64,000 bases of DNA, taken from Rhizobium aethiopicum (GTDB taxonomy: Bacteria; Pseudomonadota; Alphaproteobacteria; Rhizobiales; Rhizobiaceae). The notes under the pieces are model-generated. The model did no database searches and was not told the DNA's origin. It was given only the letters and a program-made list of their open reading frames with translations. This document shows, in pieces, positions 53,949 to 62,644 of this stretch (position 1 is the stretch's first letter; each line of letters begins with the position of its first letter). Position numbers and translations under genes: made by a program. Where the stretch lies: contig NZ_FMAJ01000007.1 of assembly GCF_900094625.1 (NCBI RefSeq), positions 62,001-126,000 on the forward strand, read 5' to 3'.

Positions 53949-54527
53949 ATGGCACGACACAAGGAATTCGATCGCGATGACGCCCTGCATGCCGCCATCG
54001 GCGTGTTTTCCGAGCACGGCTATGAGGGCACATCCACCGACGAACTGCTGAGAGCGATGAAGATCAGCCGGCAAAGCATGTACGACACGTTCGGTGACAA
54101 GCGCGGTCTCTATCTCGAAGCGTTGGAGCGCTACAATGCCGACAGCATCGGCAAGATCGTCGCTGACCTTCGCCTTCCGGGCCAACCGATTCAGGCGCTG
54201 GAAAGCGCGCTTGTCGCTTTCGCTTCCCGTCCTGCAGCCGAGGCGAAGCGCGGCTGCCTCGGCGTCAGCGCCATTTGCGAATTCGGCCGCACCGACGCGG
54301 AGATCGGAGCTCTTACCGACAGCGCCGGCCGGGCACTGCATTCAGCCCTTGAAGTCCTCCTCAAGCAGGCTCGCAGCGCCGGAGAACTTGCACACGACAT
54401 CGAGATCTCCGATGCCATTCATTTTCTCGGCGCTGCGTTATCGGGCATGAAAATAAGTGCCCGCAACGGTGCCTCACCAGAGACACTGCGCCGCATTGCC
54501 CGCTTGGCGGTCAGGAGCCTTCGCTGA
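53949..54527 (+). CDS. TetR-family transcriptional regulator
   Basis: The 192-residue protein has the N-terminal HTH (AAIGVFSEHGYEGTSTDELL, then ISRQSMYDTFGDKRGLYLEA; residues 13-55) and a C-terminal ligand domain of the COG1309 type (RPAAEAKRGCLGVSAICEFG). It lies 76 bases before an SDR gene on the same strand. TTCTRGAC motifs occur before both genes. The inducer is unknown. Confidence 0.92.
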   Translation: MARHKEFDRDDALHAAIGVFSEHGYEGTSTDELLRAMKISRQSMYDTFGDKRGLYLEALERYNADSIGKIVADLRLPGQPIQALESALVAFASRPAAEAKRGCLGVSAICEFGRTDAEIGALTDSAGRALHSALEVLLKQARSAGELAHDIEISDAIHFLGAALSGMKISARNGASPETLRRIARLAVRSLR

Positions 54528-54603
54528 ACGAACGGATACCGCACAATCAAGATTTTTCACGCTCTATTCTAGACTAAATGATCCAAAAAGAAAGGAAACG
54601 CAA

Positions 54604-55344
54604 ATGTCCCAACCGCTCTCGGGCAAGATCGCCCTCGTCACCGGCGGCTCACGCGGCATCGGCGCCGCCATCGTACGAAGACTTGCTGCCGATGGCGCCG
54701 CGGTCGCTTTCACTTACTCCAATTCCGAAGCGAGGGCGAAGGCGATCGTCGAGGAATTGGAAACAGCGGGCGGAAGGGTGTTGTCGATCCATGCTGACAG
54801 CGCCGATGCACAAGCTGTGAGGAACGCCGTCTCACTGACGGTCGGCCGTTTCGGAGGTCTGGACATTCTCGTCAGCAACGCGGGCATTCTTATCCGCAAT
54901 CCGCTCGACGACTATTCGCTCGAGGATTTCGACCGCATGTTCGCCGTCAATGTCCGCGCTGTCTTCGTCGGCGTCCAGGCAGCGGCAAGACATATGAAAG
55001 AGGGCGGCCGCATCATCACCATAGGCAGCGTCACCGCCGAGCGCAGCGGCTTTCCGACATCGGCGGTCTACAGCATGACAAAGGGCGCCATTGCCTCGAT
55101 GACCCGCGGACTTGCCCGCGATCTCGGTCCGCGCGGCATCACCGTCAACAATATTCAGCCCGGCCCGACCGTTACCGACATGAACCCCAATGAGGACGAC
55201 CATGAGCGTCTCAAGCCGCTGATGGCGCTCGGCAGATTGGGCGAGGATCGAGAGATCGCAGGTCTCGCCGCTTATCTCGCCAGCGCCGAAGCCGGCTTCG
55301 TCACCGGCGCCAGCTTGACGATCGATGGTGGTTATCTCGCCTGA
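54604..55344 (+). CDS. SDR-family NAD(P)-dependent oxidoreductase (FabG-like)
   Basis: The 246-residue classical SDR has VTGGSRGIGAAIV (residues 13-25), SNAG in LVSNAGILI, the catalytic GSVTAER...YSMTK set and GPTVTDM. It is about the length of FabG-type reductases. The substrate is unknown. AAGGAAA precedes the ATG. The upstream half-site shared with the TetR gene suggests that this is its regulated target, a common TetR/SDR pair. Confidence 0.92.
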   Translation: MSQPLSGKIALVTGGSRGIGAAIVRRLAADGAAVAFTYSNSEARAKAIVEELETAGGRVLSIHADSADAQAVRNAVSLTVGRFGGLDILVSNAGILIRNPLDDYSLEDFDRMFAVNVRAVFVGVQAAARHMKEGGRIITIGSVTAERSGFPTSAVYSMTKGAIASMTRGLARDLGPRGITVNNIQPGPTVTDMNPNEDDHERLKPLMALGRLGEDREIAGLAAYLASAEAGFVTGASLTIDGGYLA

Positions 55345-55416
55345 CGCGCACGCCTAAGGATCAATGCCCCGGCGGCATCCCCTGACACCGCCGGCCTTGC
55401 TCGATTGAAACCGATA

Positions 55417-56514
55417 TTAGAACTTCTGCTGCGTTATGAGCACTTCGCGGGCGATCTGATCGAGCGGCAGAATGCGGTCGACCCCTCCCCTGGCGATCGC
55501 CTCCTTCGGCATGCCGAAGACGACGGAACTCGCCTCATCCTGCGCCACCGTATAGGCGCCGGCCTGATGCATTTCCAGCATGCCGCGGGCGCCGTCGTCG
55601 CCCATGCCGGTCATGATGATCCCCATGGCGTTCGAGCCGGCCGAACGCGCTGCCGAACGAAAGAGCACATCGACGGAAGGCCGGTGGCGGGAGACCAGCG
55701 GACCGGTCTTCACACTCACATAATAGCGCGCACCCTGTCGTTCGAGCAGCATGTGCTTGTCGCCGGGCGCGATCAGCACATGGCCGCGCAGCACCGGATC
55801 GCCGTCGGCGGCTTCCTTGACCTCGACCTCGCAGAGCCCGTTCAGCCGTTTGGCGAAGGCGGCGGTGAATTTCTCCGGCATATGCTGGACGATCACCATG
55901 CCAGGCGCATTGGCCGGCAGTTCCTCCAGGAATTCGCGCAGCGCCTCGGTGCCGCCGGTGGAGGCTCCGACGCAGACGACCATCTCCGTCGTCTTCGCCA
56001 TTGCCCGCCCCGTCGGCGGCGGCAGCATGGCATCTGCCGTCAGCTTCTTGGCCGGGCCTTCGGCCGAAGCCGAGCGGATGGTACCGGCGGCGCGGCGCAC
56101 GGCGGGAAGCCGGGCGTGCGAGGCGCTCTTGACGACTTCGCGAATGCGCAACGCGTCATCGGCCAAGCCGTCGGCGGCGCCGATCTTCGATTTCAGAATG
56201 ACGTCGACGGCGCCGGCCTCCAGCGCCTGGATCAGCGTTTCCGAACCCGCTTCCGTCAGCGACGAACACATGACCACCGGGATCGGCCGCTGCGACATCA
56301 GCTTGCGCAGGAAAGTGATGCCGTCCATGCGCGGCATCTCCACATCGAGCGTGATGACGTCGGGGATCTCCTCCTGCAGCCTGCGCGCCGCCACGAACGG
56401 GTCGGACGCCACCGCCATGATCTCGATATCGGGATCCTGCTCCAGGACATGGGCCAGCATCTGCCGGACGCTGGCGGAATCGTCGATGATGAGAACGCGG
56501 ATTTTCTTAGCCAT
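55417..56514 (-). CDS. cheB: CheB, chemotaxis protein-glutamate methylesterase
   Basis: The 365-residue protein has a receiver domain ([17 protein letters not shown], phospho-acceptor Asp57 in [11 protein letters not shown]) and a methylesterase domain with the Ser ([16 protein letters not shown]), His ([11 protein letters not shown]) and Asp ([12 protein letters not shown]) of the catalytic triad. It removes methyl groups from receptors and also deamidates them. It is the last gene of the operon, starting eight bases after the cheR stop. Confidence 0.97.
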   Translation of the reverse strand: MAKKIRVLIIDDSASVRQMLAHVLEQDPDIEIMAVASDPFVAARRLQEEIPDVITLDVEMPRMDGITFLRKLMSQRPIPVVMCSSLTEAGSETLIQALEAGAVDVILKSKIGAADGLADDALRIREVVKSASHARLPAVRRAAGTIRSASAEGPAKKLTADAMLPPPTGRAMAKTTEMVVCVGASTGGTEALREFLEELPANAPGMVIVQHMPEKFTAAFAKRLNGLCEVEVKEAADGDPVLRGHVLIAPGDKHMLLERQGARYYVSVKTGPLVSRHRPSVDVLFRSAARSAGSNAMGIIMTGMGDDGARGMLEMHQAGAYTVAQDEASSVVFGMPKEAIARGGVDRILPLDQIAREVLITQQKF

Positions 56515-56522
56515 AAACGCCT

Positions 56523-57389
56523 CTAGATGCGCTGATACACCGTGTTCGAGACCTGCTGCAGCGGCAGGTCGAAGCCGGTGATCGATTCCGAATGCCCGAT
56601 GAACATATAACCGCCCTTCGCCAGGCAGCTACAGAGACGGCTAAGCACGCCCGCTTGAGTCTGCTTGTCGAAATAGATCAACACATTGCGGCAGAAGATG
56701 AGGTTCATCGGGTCGCCGATCGGATATTTCTCGTCCATCAGGTTCATGCGCGCAAAGCCGATCTTGCTGCGCAGTTTCGGCGTGATGCGCACTTCCCGTC
56801 GATCCGGCTGCTTGGCTGTGAGCACATATTTGCGCTGCAGGTCCCGCGGCACAGGCGCAATCAGATCTTCCGGGTAGATGCCCCGGCGCGCCGTCTGCAA
56901 CACATCGGTGGAAAGATCGGTCGCCAGAACGCTGTAGGAGACATCGTTGCGGCCTTCAGTGAACTCGGCCAACACCATCGCCATCGTATACGGTTCGGCT
57001 CCCGTCGAGCAGGCCGAACTCCAAGCGCGAATGGTGCGCACGCCGCTGTTGACGATCGCTGGCAACGCGACGCTCTGGAGATAGTCGAAGTGCTTTGCTT
57101 CGCGGAAGAAGTCGGTCTTGTTCGTCGTCACTACGTCAATCAGATAGACGGCTTCCTGAGCGAGACCGTCGTGATTGAACAGGAAGTCGCAATAATCGTC
57201 GAAGGTCGAATGGTCGGTCGCGCGAAGGCGGCGTCTCAACCGCCCTTCAAGCATCGTCAGCTTGGTCGGCGGCATCTTGATGCCGCTATAGTCGTAGATG
57301 AACCGGGCAAGCTTGTCGAAATTGCGCTTGCTGATCCGGTCGCCGGGCAATTGGGTTTCCACCCGTGCTGCCGTACTCATGGAACGCAT
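56523..57389 (-). CDS. cheR: CheR, chemotaxis methyltransferase
   Basis: The 288-residue protein has the CheR N-terminal helical domain ([19 protein letters not shown], here [20 protein letters not shown]) and the SAM-binding domain with [33 protein letters not shown] and [13 protein letters not shown]. It methylates receptor glutamates. A start three codons downstream (MSTAARVE) is possible. It follows cheW by 20 bases. Confidence 0.96.
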   Translation of the reverse strand: MRSMSTAARVETQLPGDRISKRNFDKLARFIYDYSGIKMPPTKLTMLEGRLRRRLRATDHSTFDDYCDFLFNHDGLAQEAVYLIDVVTTNKTDFFREAKHFDYLQSVALPAIVNSGVRTIRAWSSACSTGAEPYTMAMVLAEFTEGRNDVSYSVLATDLSTDVLQTARRGIYPEDLIAPVPRDLQRKYVLTAKQPDRREVRITPKLRSKIGFARMNLMDEKYPIGDPMNLIFCRNVLIYFDKQTQAGVLSRLCSCLAKGGYMFIGHSESITGFDLPLQQVSNTVYQRI

Positions 57390-57409
57390 TACTCCGGGTT
57401 GACGAGCGG

Positions 57410-57892
57410 TCAGGCCGCCGATTGCAGTATCGAAGCATCCTCGCGCGACAACAGACGTGCGAGATCGATGATGACGACAAAGCCGTTTTCACGGCGAACG
57501 ACGCCGGCGATATAGTCCGAGCGCCAGCGCACGCCGATGTCAGGCGCCGCCTCGATCTGGTCACGCCGGAACGGTGTAACCTCGAAGACGCGGTCGGCGA
57601 CGAGGCCGAGTGTTAGCAGCCGGCTCTCCATCGGCACGTCGAGCACGAGCACCCGCGTGTGTGGCGTCGGCACCGTCTTCGTCATGCCAAGCTTCAATCG
57701 AAGATCGATGGTCGGCACGCCCTGCCCGCGCACATCACGCAGACCGAGCAGATAGTCGGGACCATTCGGAATTTTAAACGCTTCCGCATAGTCGAGGATC
57801 TCACGCACGACCTCGACCGGCACGGCAAAAATTTCCTCGCCGAGGCTGAAGGTCACGAATTGCGCTTCCAGAGATGTCGTTGCCATGATCAT
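57410..57892 (-). CDS. cheW: CheW, receptor-kinase coupling protein (first copy)
   Basis: The 160-residue protein has the SH3-like pair pattern: FVTFSLGEEIFAVPVEVVRE, LRDVRGQGVPTIDLRLKLG and ADRVFEVTPFRRDQIEAAP. It links receptors to CheA. The start is either the first ATG or the ATG two codons later. The first ATG overlaps the TGA of a chemoreceptor fragment upstream (ATGA), which marks a former operon junction. A second cheW lies upstream next to cheA. Confidence 0.95.
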   Translation of the reverse strand: MIMATTSLEAQFVTFSLGEEIFAVPVEVVREILDYAEAFKIPNGPDYLLGLRDVRGQGVPTIDLRLKLGMTKTVPTPHTRVLVLDVPMESRLLTLGLVADRVFEVTPFRRDQIEAAPDIGVRWRSDYIAGVVRRENGFVVIIDLARLLSREDASILQSAA

Positions 57893-58070
57893 GCACTTTC
57901 CTTGAATTCGGCGTCACCATCATCGGGACCGCCCATGGAGAGATCGAGAGCGAAACCTTTCACCCGCCTGCTGGCCGGCGACATTGTTGGCGGCCAGCTT
58001 CTTGACGCCCAGCCCTCGGCCGGCGATGAGCGCCGGGCTGCGGACCGTCACCCTGGCAGCCGGAAAAGAT
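57889..58070 (-). pseudogene. C-terminal ghost of a third chemoreceptor
   Basis: On the minus strand the last codons read [16 protein letters not shown], then A-EFKESA and TGA, nearly the same as the ends of both intact receptors upstream. Further upstream a frame-shifted Ala/Arg/Lys-rich linker (VKKLAANNVAGQQAG) matches the linker of the neighbour receptor ([10 protein letters not shown]), with two bases lost at the join. Nothing remains of the signalling domain. The final TGA overlaps the cheW start. The rest of the gap (to 58223) has only a TGTGGG / CCCACA stem. Confidence 0.85.
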
Positions 58071-58223
58071 CCTACGGAGAGAAAGCAGTAGACTTACCTG
58101 CCGGCGCCCCAAACGCCGGAAGTGTGGGTCGCGGGCCATGCTGGCTGGCCCACAACATTTGCGGATCGAGACAGCGCTCAAGCGTTTCTCCAGGAGAACG
58201 CAATCGTTCTGCTCAGAGGAGCG

Positions 58224-60149
58224 CTAAGCGCTCTCTCTAAACTCGTCGTCGCCGTCATCAGGACCGCCCATCGACATATCGAGGGCGAATCCCTTCACTC
58301 GCGCCTGTTGAGCAGCGACGCTGCCGGCGGCCGGTTTCTTGGCCGGAGGCTTGCGGCCGGCGGCCGGGGCCGGAGCCCGCACCGGCGTCCTGGCAGCCGG
58401 CGCGCGGTCACGGCGGCCGCCTGCCGTATCGACCTTGAAGAAGGCGATCGACGTCTGCAGTTCTTCGGCCTGGGCGGCAAGCTCCTCGGAAGTTGCCGAC
58501 ATCTGCTCGGAGGCGCCGGCATTCTGCTGCGTCACCTTGTCGAGCTGCTGGATCGCCTCATTGATCTGAGCGGCGCCGATATCCTGTTCGCGGCAGGCGG
58601 CGCTGATCTCGGATACAAGTTCCGCCGTCTTGCGTATGTCGGGCACCAGTCGGCCGAGCATCTCGCCGGCTTCCTGTGCGGCCGTCACAGTGTCGCCCGA
58701 CATGGCGCTGATTTCGGCAGCTGCCGACTGACTGCGTTCGGCAAGCTTGCGCACTTCCGATGCGACCACCGCAAAGCCCTTACCGTGTTCACCGGCCCGT
58801 GCTGCTTCCACAGCCGCGTTAAGGGCGAGCAGATCGGTCTGGCGGGCGATTTCCTGCACGATGCCGATCTTCTGGGCAATCGTCCGCATCGCGTCGACCG
58901 CACGGGTTACCGCTTCGCCGCTGGCTTCCGCGTCCTTGGCCGACTGCCGCGCGATCTTCTCGGTCTGGGCGGCATTGTCGGCATTCTGCTTGATGTTCGA
59001 GGCCATCTCCTCCATCGAAGCGGAGGCCTCTTCGGCAGAAGCCGCCTGCTCGGTTGCACCCTGCGACACCTGTTCGGAACTTGCCGAAAGCTCCTGGCTG
59101 CCTGCCGAAACATTTTCGGCGGCCGAAATCGCGTCGGCAACCACGCCGCGCAATCGCTCGACCATCTGCTCCAGGGCAAGACCCAGCGCATCCTTGTCGG
59201 AAAGCGGCTTCGGTGACACGGTGAGATCGCCATTCGCGATCTGGTTGGCTATCCCCGCCGTGGTTCTGAGGTTGGCAATCATGCTCTGCATCGCAATCCC
59301 GAGCGCGTCCTTGTCCGAGAGCGGTTTGGCATCGGTGGTCAGGTCGCCCATGGCGATCTGGTCGGCAAGGGCGGCGGTCGCACGCAGATTGGCGGTCATG
59401 GTGTTGACCGTATCGATGAGGTCCTTGATCTCGTCATTGGTCCTGACGTCGACTTTCTGATTGAGATCGCCGATTGCCACGGCGTTTGCGACGCTCGTGA
59501 TCTTCCTCAGACCATTGTTGATGCCGAGCGTGATCCACAAGGCTGCGCCCAGCGCCAAAAGCACGGCGATGACGGATGCCGTGGTGAGGATGAGCTTTGT
59601 CGAATTATAAAGATCCGTATTGGCATGGTTGGTCGCCTGCATGCCCTTACGCTGGATCTCCGTCAGGGAGGCGATCGCACCGGCCATTTCATCGGTCATC
59701 ACCCTGAGATCGCCGAGCGAAAGCGCCAGCGCGCCTGATTTGTCGCCCTTAGCATCGAGCTGCTGCAGTTCGGCGGATTTTTCTCGGAATTTCCCGGCGA
59801 TCGTCCGGAGCTTCTCCCAATGGGGCTTGCCCTCCGGCGAGGCGATGGCAAGGCCGGCATCGACGCTGTCGAACAGGGTCTGCAGGTTCTGGTCGGCTTC
59901 CTTATAGAAGCCGGCGGCGGTCTCGTGATCGGTCGACAGCAGCGCGTTCTTCTGAGCGCGGATCGCATTGACTTCAGCAATATTGGCATTCAGCGCGAGC
60001 TCCAGGCGGCGCACCGGCCCGTCGATCATATTGCCGCTCGCCTCGTTCAAGGTGCCGAGGCTCAGGCTTCCGTAAACCGCGATGCCGATCAAAAGCAGCG
60101 TGATGACTGCGAAAGCAAGGCCTAGTTTGAGCTTAATGGTGAAACGCAT
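58224..60149 (-). CDS. Methyl-accepting chemotaxis protein with multiple HAMP repeats
   Basis: The 641-residue receptor starts [20 protein letters not shown] (first helix), has a four-helix-bundle-like periplasmic sensor and a second helix near residue 190. Three HAMP-like repeats follow (blocks [40 protein letters not shown]). The signalling tip is [19 protein letters not shown]. It ends with a Pro/Ala/Lys linker and the tail [16 protein letters not shown], then FRESA. The start is chosen at MRFTIK; a reading 49 residues longer lacks support. Its signalling domain is nearly identical to that of the adjacent receptor, pointing to tandem duplication. Confidence 0.93.
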   Translation of the reverse strand: MRFTIKLKLGLAFAVITLLLIGIAVYGSLSLGTLNEASGNMIDGPVRRLELALNANIAEVNAIRAQKNALLSTDHETAAGFYKEADQNLQTLFDSVDAGLAIASPEGKPHWEKLRTIAGKFREKSAELQQLDAKGDKSGALALSLGDLRVMTDEMAGAIASLTEIQRKGMQATNHANTDLYNSTKLILTTASVIAVLLALGAALWITLGINNGLRKITSVANAVAIGDLNQKVDVRTNDEIKDLIDTVNTMTANLRATAALADQIAMGDLTTDAKPLSDKDALGIAMQSMIANLRTTAGIANQIANGDLTVSPKPLSDKDALGLALEQMVERLRGVVADAISAAENVSAGSQELSASSEQVSQGATEQAASAEEASASMEEMASNIKQNADNAAQTEKIARQSAKDAEASGEAVTRAVDAMRTIAQKIGIVQEIARQTDLLALNAAVEAARAGEHGKGFAVVASEVRKLAERSQSAAAEISAMSGDTVTAAQEAGEMLGRLVPDIRKTAELVSEISAACREQDIGAAQINEAIQQLDKVTQQNAGASEQMSATSEELAAQAEELQTSIAFFKVDTAGGRRDRAPAARTPVRAPAPAAGRKPPAKKPAAGSVAAQQARVKGFALDMSMGGPDDGDDEFRESA

Positions 60150-60323
60150 GTGATACCCCGTTCTATGCGCTAAAACGATTGGATAGAGAGACGTTCCTGT
60201 CCAAGAAACGCCGAACTTCAGAGTGATGTGTCTGAAAGGGGGAAAGCGACTGCATTCACTTCCCGGCAGCCGGACATCTATCGGTCGCAGCGCCAACGCC
60301 TACACGCGTTGGGGATATTTCCG

Positions 60324-60349
60324 CCTCGGGCCACCGGAGCAGCCCGAGG
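60324..60349. repeat. Hairpin between the two chemoreceptor genes
   Basis: Inverted repeat CCTCGGG / CCCGAGG in the 244-base gap between the receptors. No T run follows; possibly an mRNA-stabilising or attenuating stem. The rest of the gap shows no gene. Confidence 0.5.
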
Positions 60350-60393
60350 GATCACATGAGGGCGAAGGCCAAGACACGTCTCCCGAGGGTCGC

Positions 60394-62103
60394 TTATGCG
60401 CTCTCCCGGAAATCGTCGTCGCCGTCATCGGGACCGCCCATCGACATATCGAGAGCGAAACCCTTGAGGCGCTGTTGCTGAGCCGAAATCGTCTGGCCGC
60501 GGCCCTGGCTTTGGGCATGCGGAGCAGGCCTGCGGGCAGCAGCCGGACCCTTGACCACCTTTGCCGGGCCTTTCGCCGGCGACTTATGGGCGCCGGAACC
60601 CCCTCTGCCTGCCGTATCGACCTTGAAGAAGGCGATCGACGTCTGCAGTTCTTCCGCCTGGGAGGCGAGTTCCTCGGAGGTTGCCGACATTTCTTCCGAG
60701 GCGCCGGCGTTCTGTTGCGTCACTTTGTCGAGTTGCTGGATCGCCTCGTTGATCTGCGAGGCGCCGATATCCTGCTCGCGGCAGGCGGCGCTGATCTCGG
60801 AAACGAGTTCCGCCGTCTTGCGGATATCGGGCACCAGGCGACCGAGCATCTCACCGGCATCGGCAGCGGCCTTGACGGTATCGCTCGACATTGAGCTTAT
60901 TTCGGCGGCGGCCGACTGGCTGCGCTCCGCAAGCTTGCGCACTTCCGAGGCCACGACCGCAAAACCCTTGCCGTGCTCACCGGCGCGGGCCGCTTCCACA
61001 GCCGCGTTGAGAGCGAGCAGATCAGTCTGGCGGGCGATTTCCTGCACGATGCTGATCTTCTGCGCGATCGTGCGCATCGCGTCGACGGCACGGGTTACCG
61101 CTTCGCCGCTGGCTTCCGCATCCTTGGCCGACTGACGGGCTATCTTTTCGGTCTGGGCCGCGTTATCGGCATTCTGCTTGATGTTGGCGGCCATCTCCTC
61201 CATCGAGGCGGAAGCCTCTTCGGCGGAAGCCGCCTGCTCCGAAGCGCCCTGCGACACCTGCTCGGAACTTGCCGAAAGCTGCTGGCTGCCGGACGAGACG
61301 TTTTCGGCGGCCGACAGTGCGTCGGCGACGACGCCCCGCAGTCGTTCGATCATAATGTTGACGTTGCCCAGGAGTTCGCCGATTTCATCATGGCTGGTGA
61401 TCTCGGCCATCTTCGTCAGATCGCCTTCCGACACTTCGCGAACCACCATGTTGGCGCGGTTGAGGCCCTTGCTGATCGTGCTGGCAATCCAGAAGGCGGT
61501 AATAGCGGCAATCAGCAGCGCAACGCCGGCGACGGCGATCATTGTCGTGCGTGTCGTTGCATACTGCGTATCGGCATCGGCATCGGCGGCCTTCATGCGC
61601 TGCTTTTCAAGCGCCAAAATCTCGGCGAGTGTCGAGTCGATATCGTTGACGGCGGCACGCGCCGCCGTGATCGAGACGGTGTTTGCGCCATCGATATTGC
61701 CGGCCTTCAGATAGTCGCGGATCTGGTCGTCGGCTGCGTTGAAGGCCTTGGAAAGTTCGGCAATGCGCGCCCAGCGCGCCTTGCCTTCTTCCGTTGCGCG
61801 CGCCAGCGCTTGGTCGAAGGCGTCGCTGAAATCCTTGCGGGCCTGGTTGCCCTTGTCGATCGCACCGGCGCTTTCTTCCGGGGTTCGGGCAGTGAGCAGG
61901 TTCTTCTGCTGGCGGATGGCTTCGAGCTGCGCAATGTTGATCTGTTGCGCAAGATCGAGGCGGGCTGCCGGGCCGGCAAGAAGATTGCCGATCGTATCGT
62001 TCAGCGATCCCAGGCTGAAGATACCGTAAGCGGCGGTGCCCAGAAGCATGAGGATGATGAAGGTGAACGCGGTCACCAGCTTCGTCTTGATTGTCAGTCG
62101 CAT
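60394..62103 (-). CDS. Methyl-accepting chemotaxis protein, single HAMP
   Basis: The 569-residue receptor has a first helix ([20 protein letters not shown]), a four-helix-bundle-like sensor, a second helix ([20 protein letters not shown]) and a single HAMP ([20 protein letters not shown]). The signalling domain [19 protein letters not shown] follows, then a Lys/Pro/Ala linker and the tail [16 protein letters not shown] ending in FRESA. It is paralogous to its downstream neighbour, mainly from the signalling domain onward, while the sensor halves differ. It precedes that gene by 244 bases and follows cheW by 31. Confidence 0.94.
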   Translation of the reverse strand: MRLTIKTKLVTAFTFIILMLLGTAAYGIFSLGSLNDTIGNLLAGPAARLDLAQQINIAQLEAIRQQKNLLTARTPEESAGAIDKGNQARKDFSDAFDQALARATEEGKARWARIAELSKAFNAADDQIRDYLKAGNIDGANTVSITAARAAVNDIDSTLAEILALEKQRMKAADADADTQYATTRTTMIAVAGVALLIAAITAFWIASTISKGLNRANMVVREVSEGDLTKMAEITSHDEIGELLGNVNIMIERLRGVVADALSAAENVSSGSQQLSASSEQVSQGASEQAASAEEASASMEEMAANIKQNADNAAQTEKIARQSAKDAEASGEAVTRAVDAMRTIAQKISIVQEIARQTDLLALNAAVEAARAGEHGKGFAVVASEVRKLAERSQSAAAEISSMSSDTVKAAADAGEMLGRLVPDIRKTAELVSEISAACREQDIGASQINEAIQQLDKVTQQNAGASEEMSATSEELASQAEELQTSIAFFKVDTAGRGGSGAHKSPAKGPAKVVKGPAAARRPAPHAQSQGRGQTISAQQQRLKGFALDMSMGGPDDGDDDFRESA

Positions 62104-62134
62104 CGGTTTACCCCCAATTTGAATTCATCCGGCG

Positions 62135-62644
62135 TCAGTTGACGGCCCCCGCCGCATTATGCCTCGACGAAAAAATCGCCTGCAGATTCGGGAGAATGAT
62201 GAATTCTCCGCCCCTCTTCACCAGGCAGTTGATGTAGTCGGCGCGCCAGCGCATGCCGACGCTCGGCGGCGCCTCGCTCGCGGTCTTTGCAAGCGTGGTC
62301 ACCTCGTTCACCTTGTCGGTTCTGAGACCGACGAGCGTCGGCTCGCCCTGCAGATCGATCTCGATGACGATGAAGCGGCTGTCGATCGTGGCTTCCGCCG
62401 CCTCCATCCCGAAGGCGAGACGCAGGTCGGCGAGCGGAATGACCTTGCCGCGGAAGTTTATCACGCTTGCGACGAAGGGCTGGCTGCCCGGCACTGCGGT
62501 CTCCGGAAGCAGGTCCAGGATTTCCTGAACGATGACCGCTTCCAGTGCGAAGGTCTCGCCATTGAGATCGAAGGTCAGCACCTCGACCTCCTCGGCATAG
62601 CTCCAGTGATTGTCGAACCGTTCGGCTGTTGCTGCTGCGCTCAT
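62135..62644 (-). CDS. cheW: CheW, receptor-kinase coupling protein (second copy)
   Basis: The 169-residue coupling protein reads EVLTFDLNGETFALEAVIVQ, SVINFRGKVIPLADLRLAFG and LRTDKVNEVTTLAKTASEAP. It overlaps the cheA stop by four bases (ATGA), so the two are translated together. It differs clearly from the other cheW of the operon, so the two may serve different receptors or arrays. Confidence 0.95.
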   Translation of the reverse strand: MSAAATAERFDNHWSYAEEVEVLTFDLNGETFALEAVIVQEILDLLPETAVPGSQPFVASVINFRGKVIPLADLRLAFGMEAAEATIDSRFIVIEIDLQGEPTLVGLRTDKVNEVTTLAKTASEAPPSVGMRWRADYINCLVKRGGEFIILPNLQAIFSSRHNAAGAVN

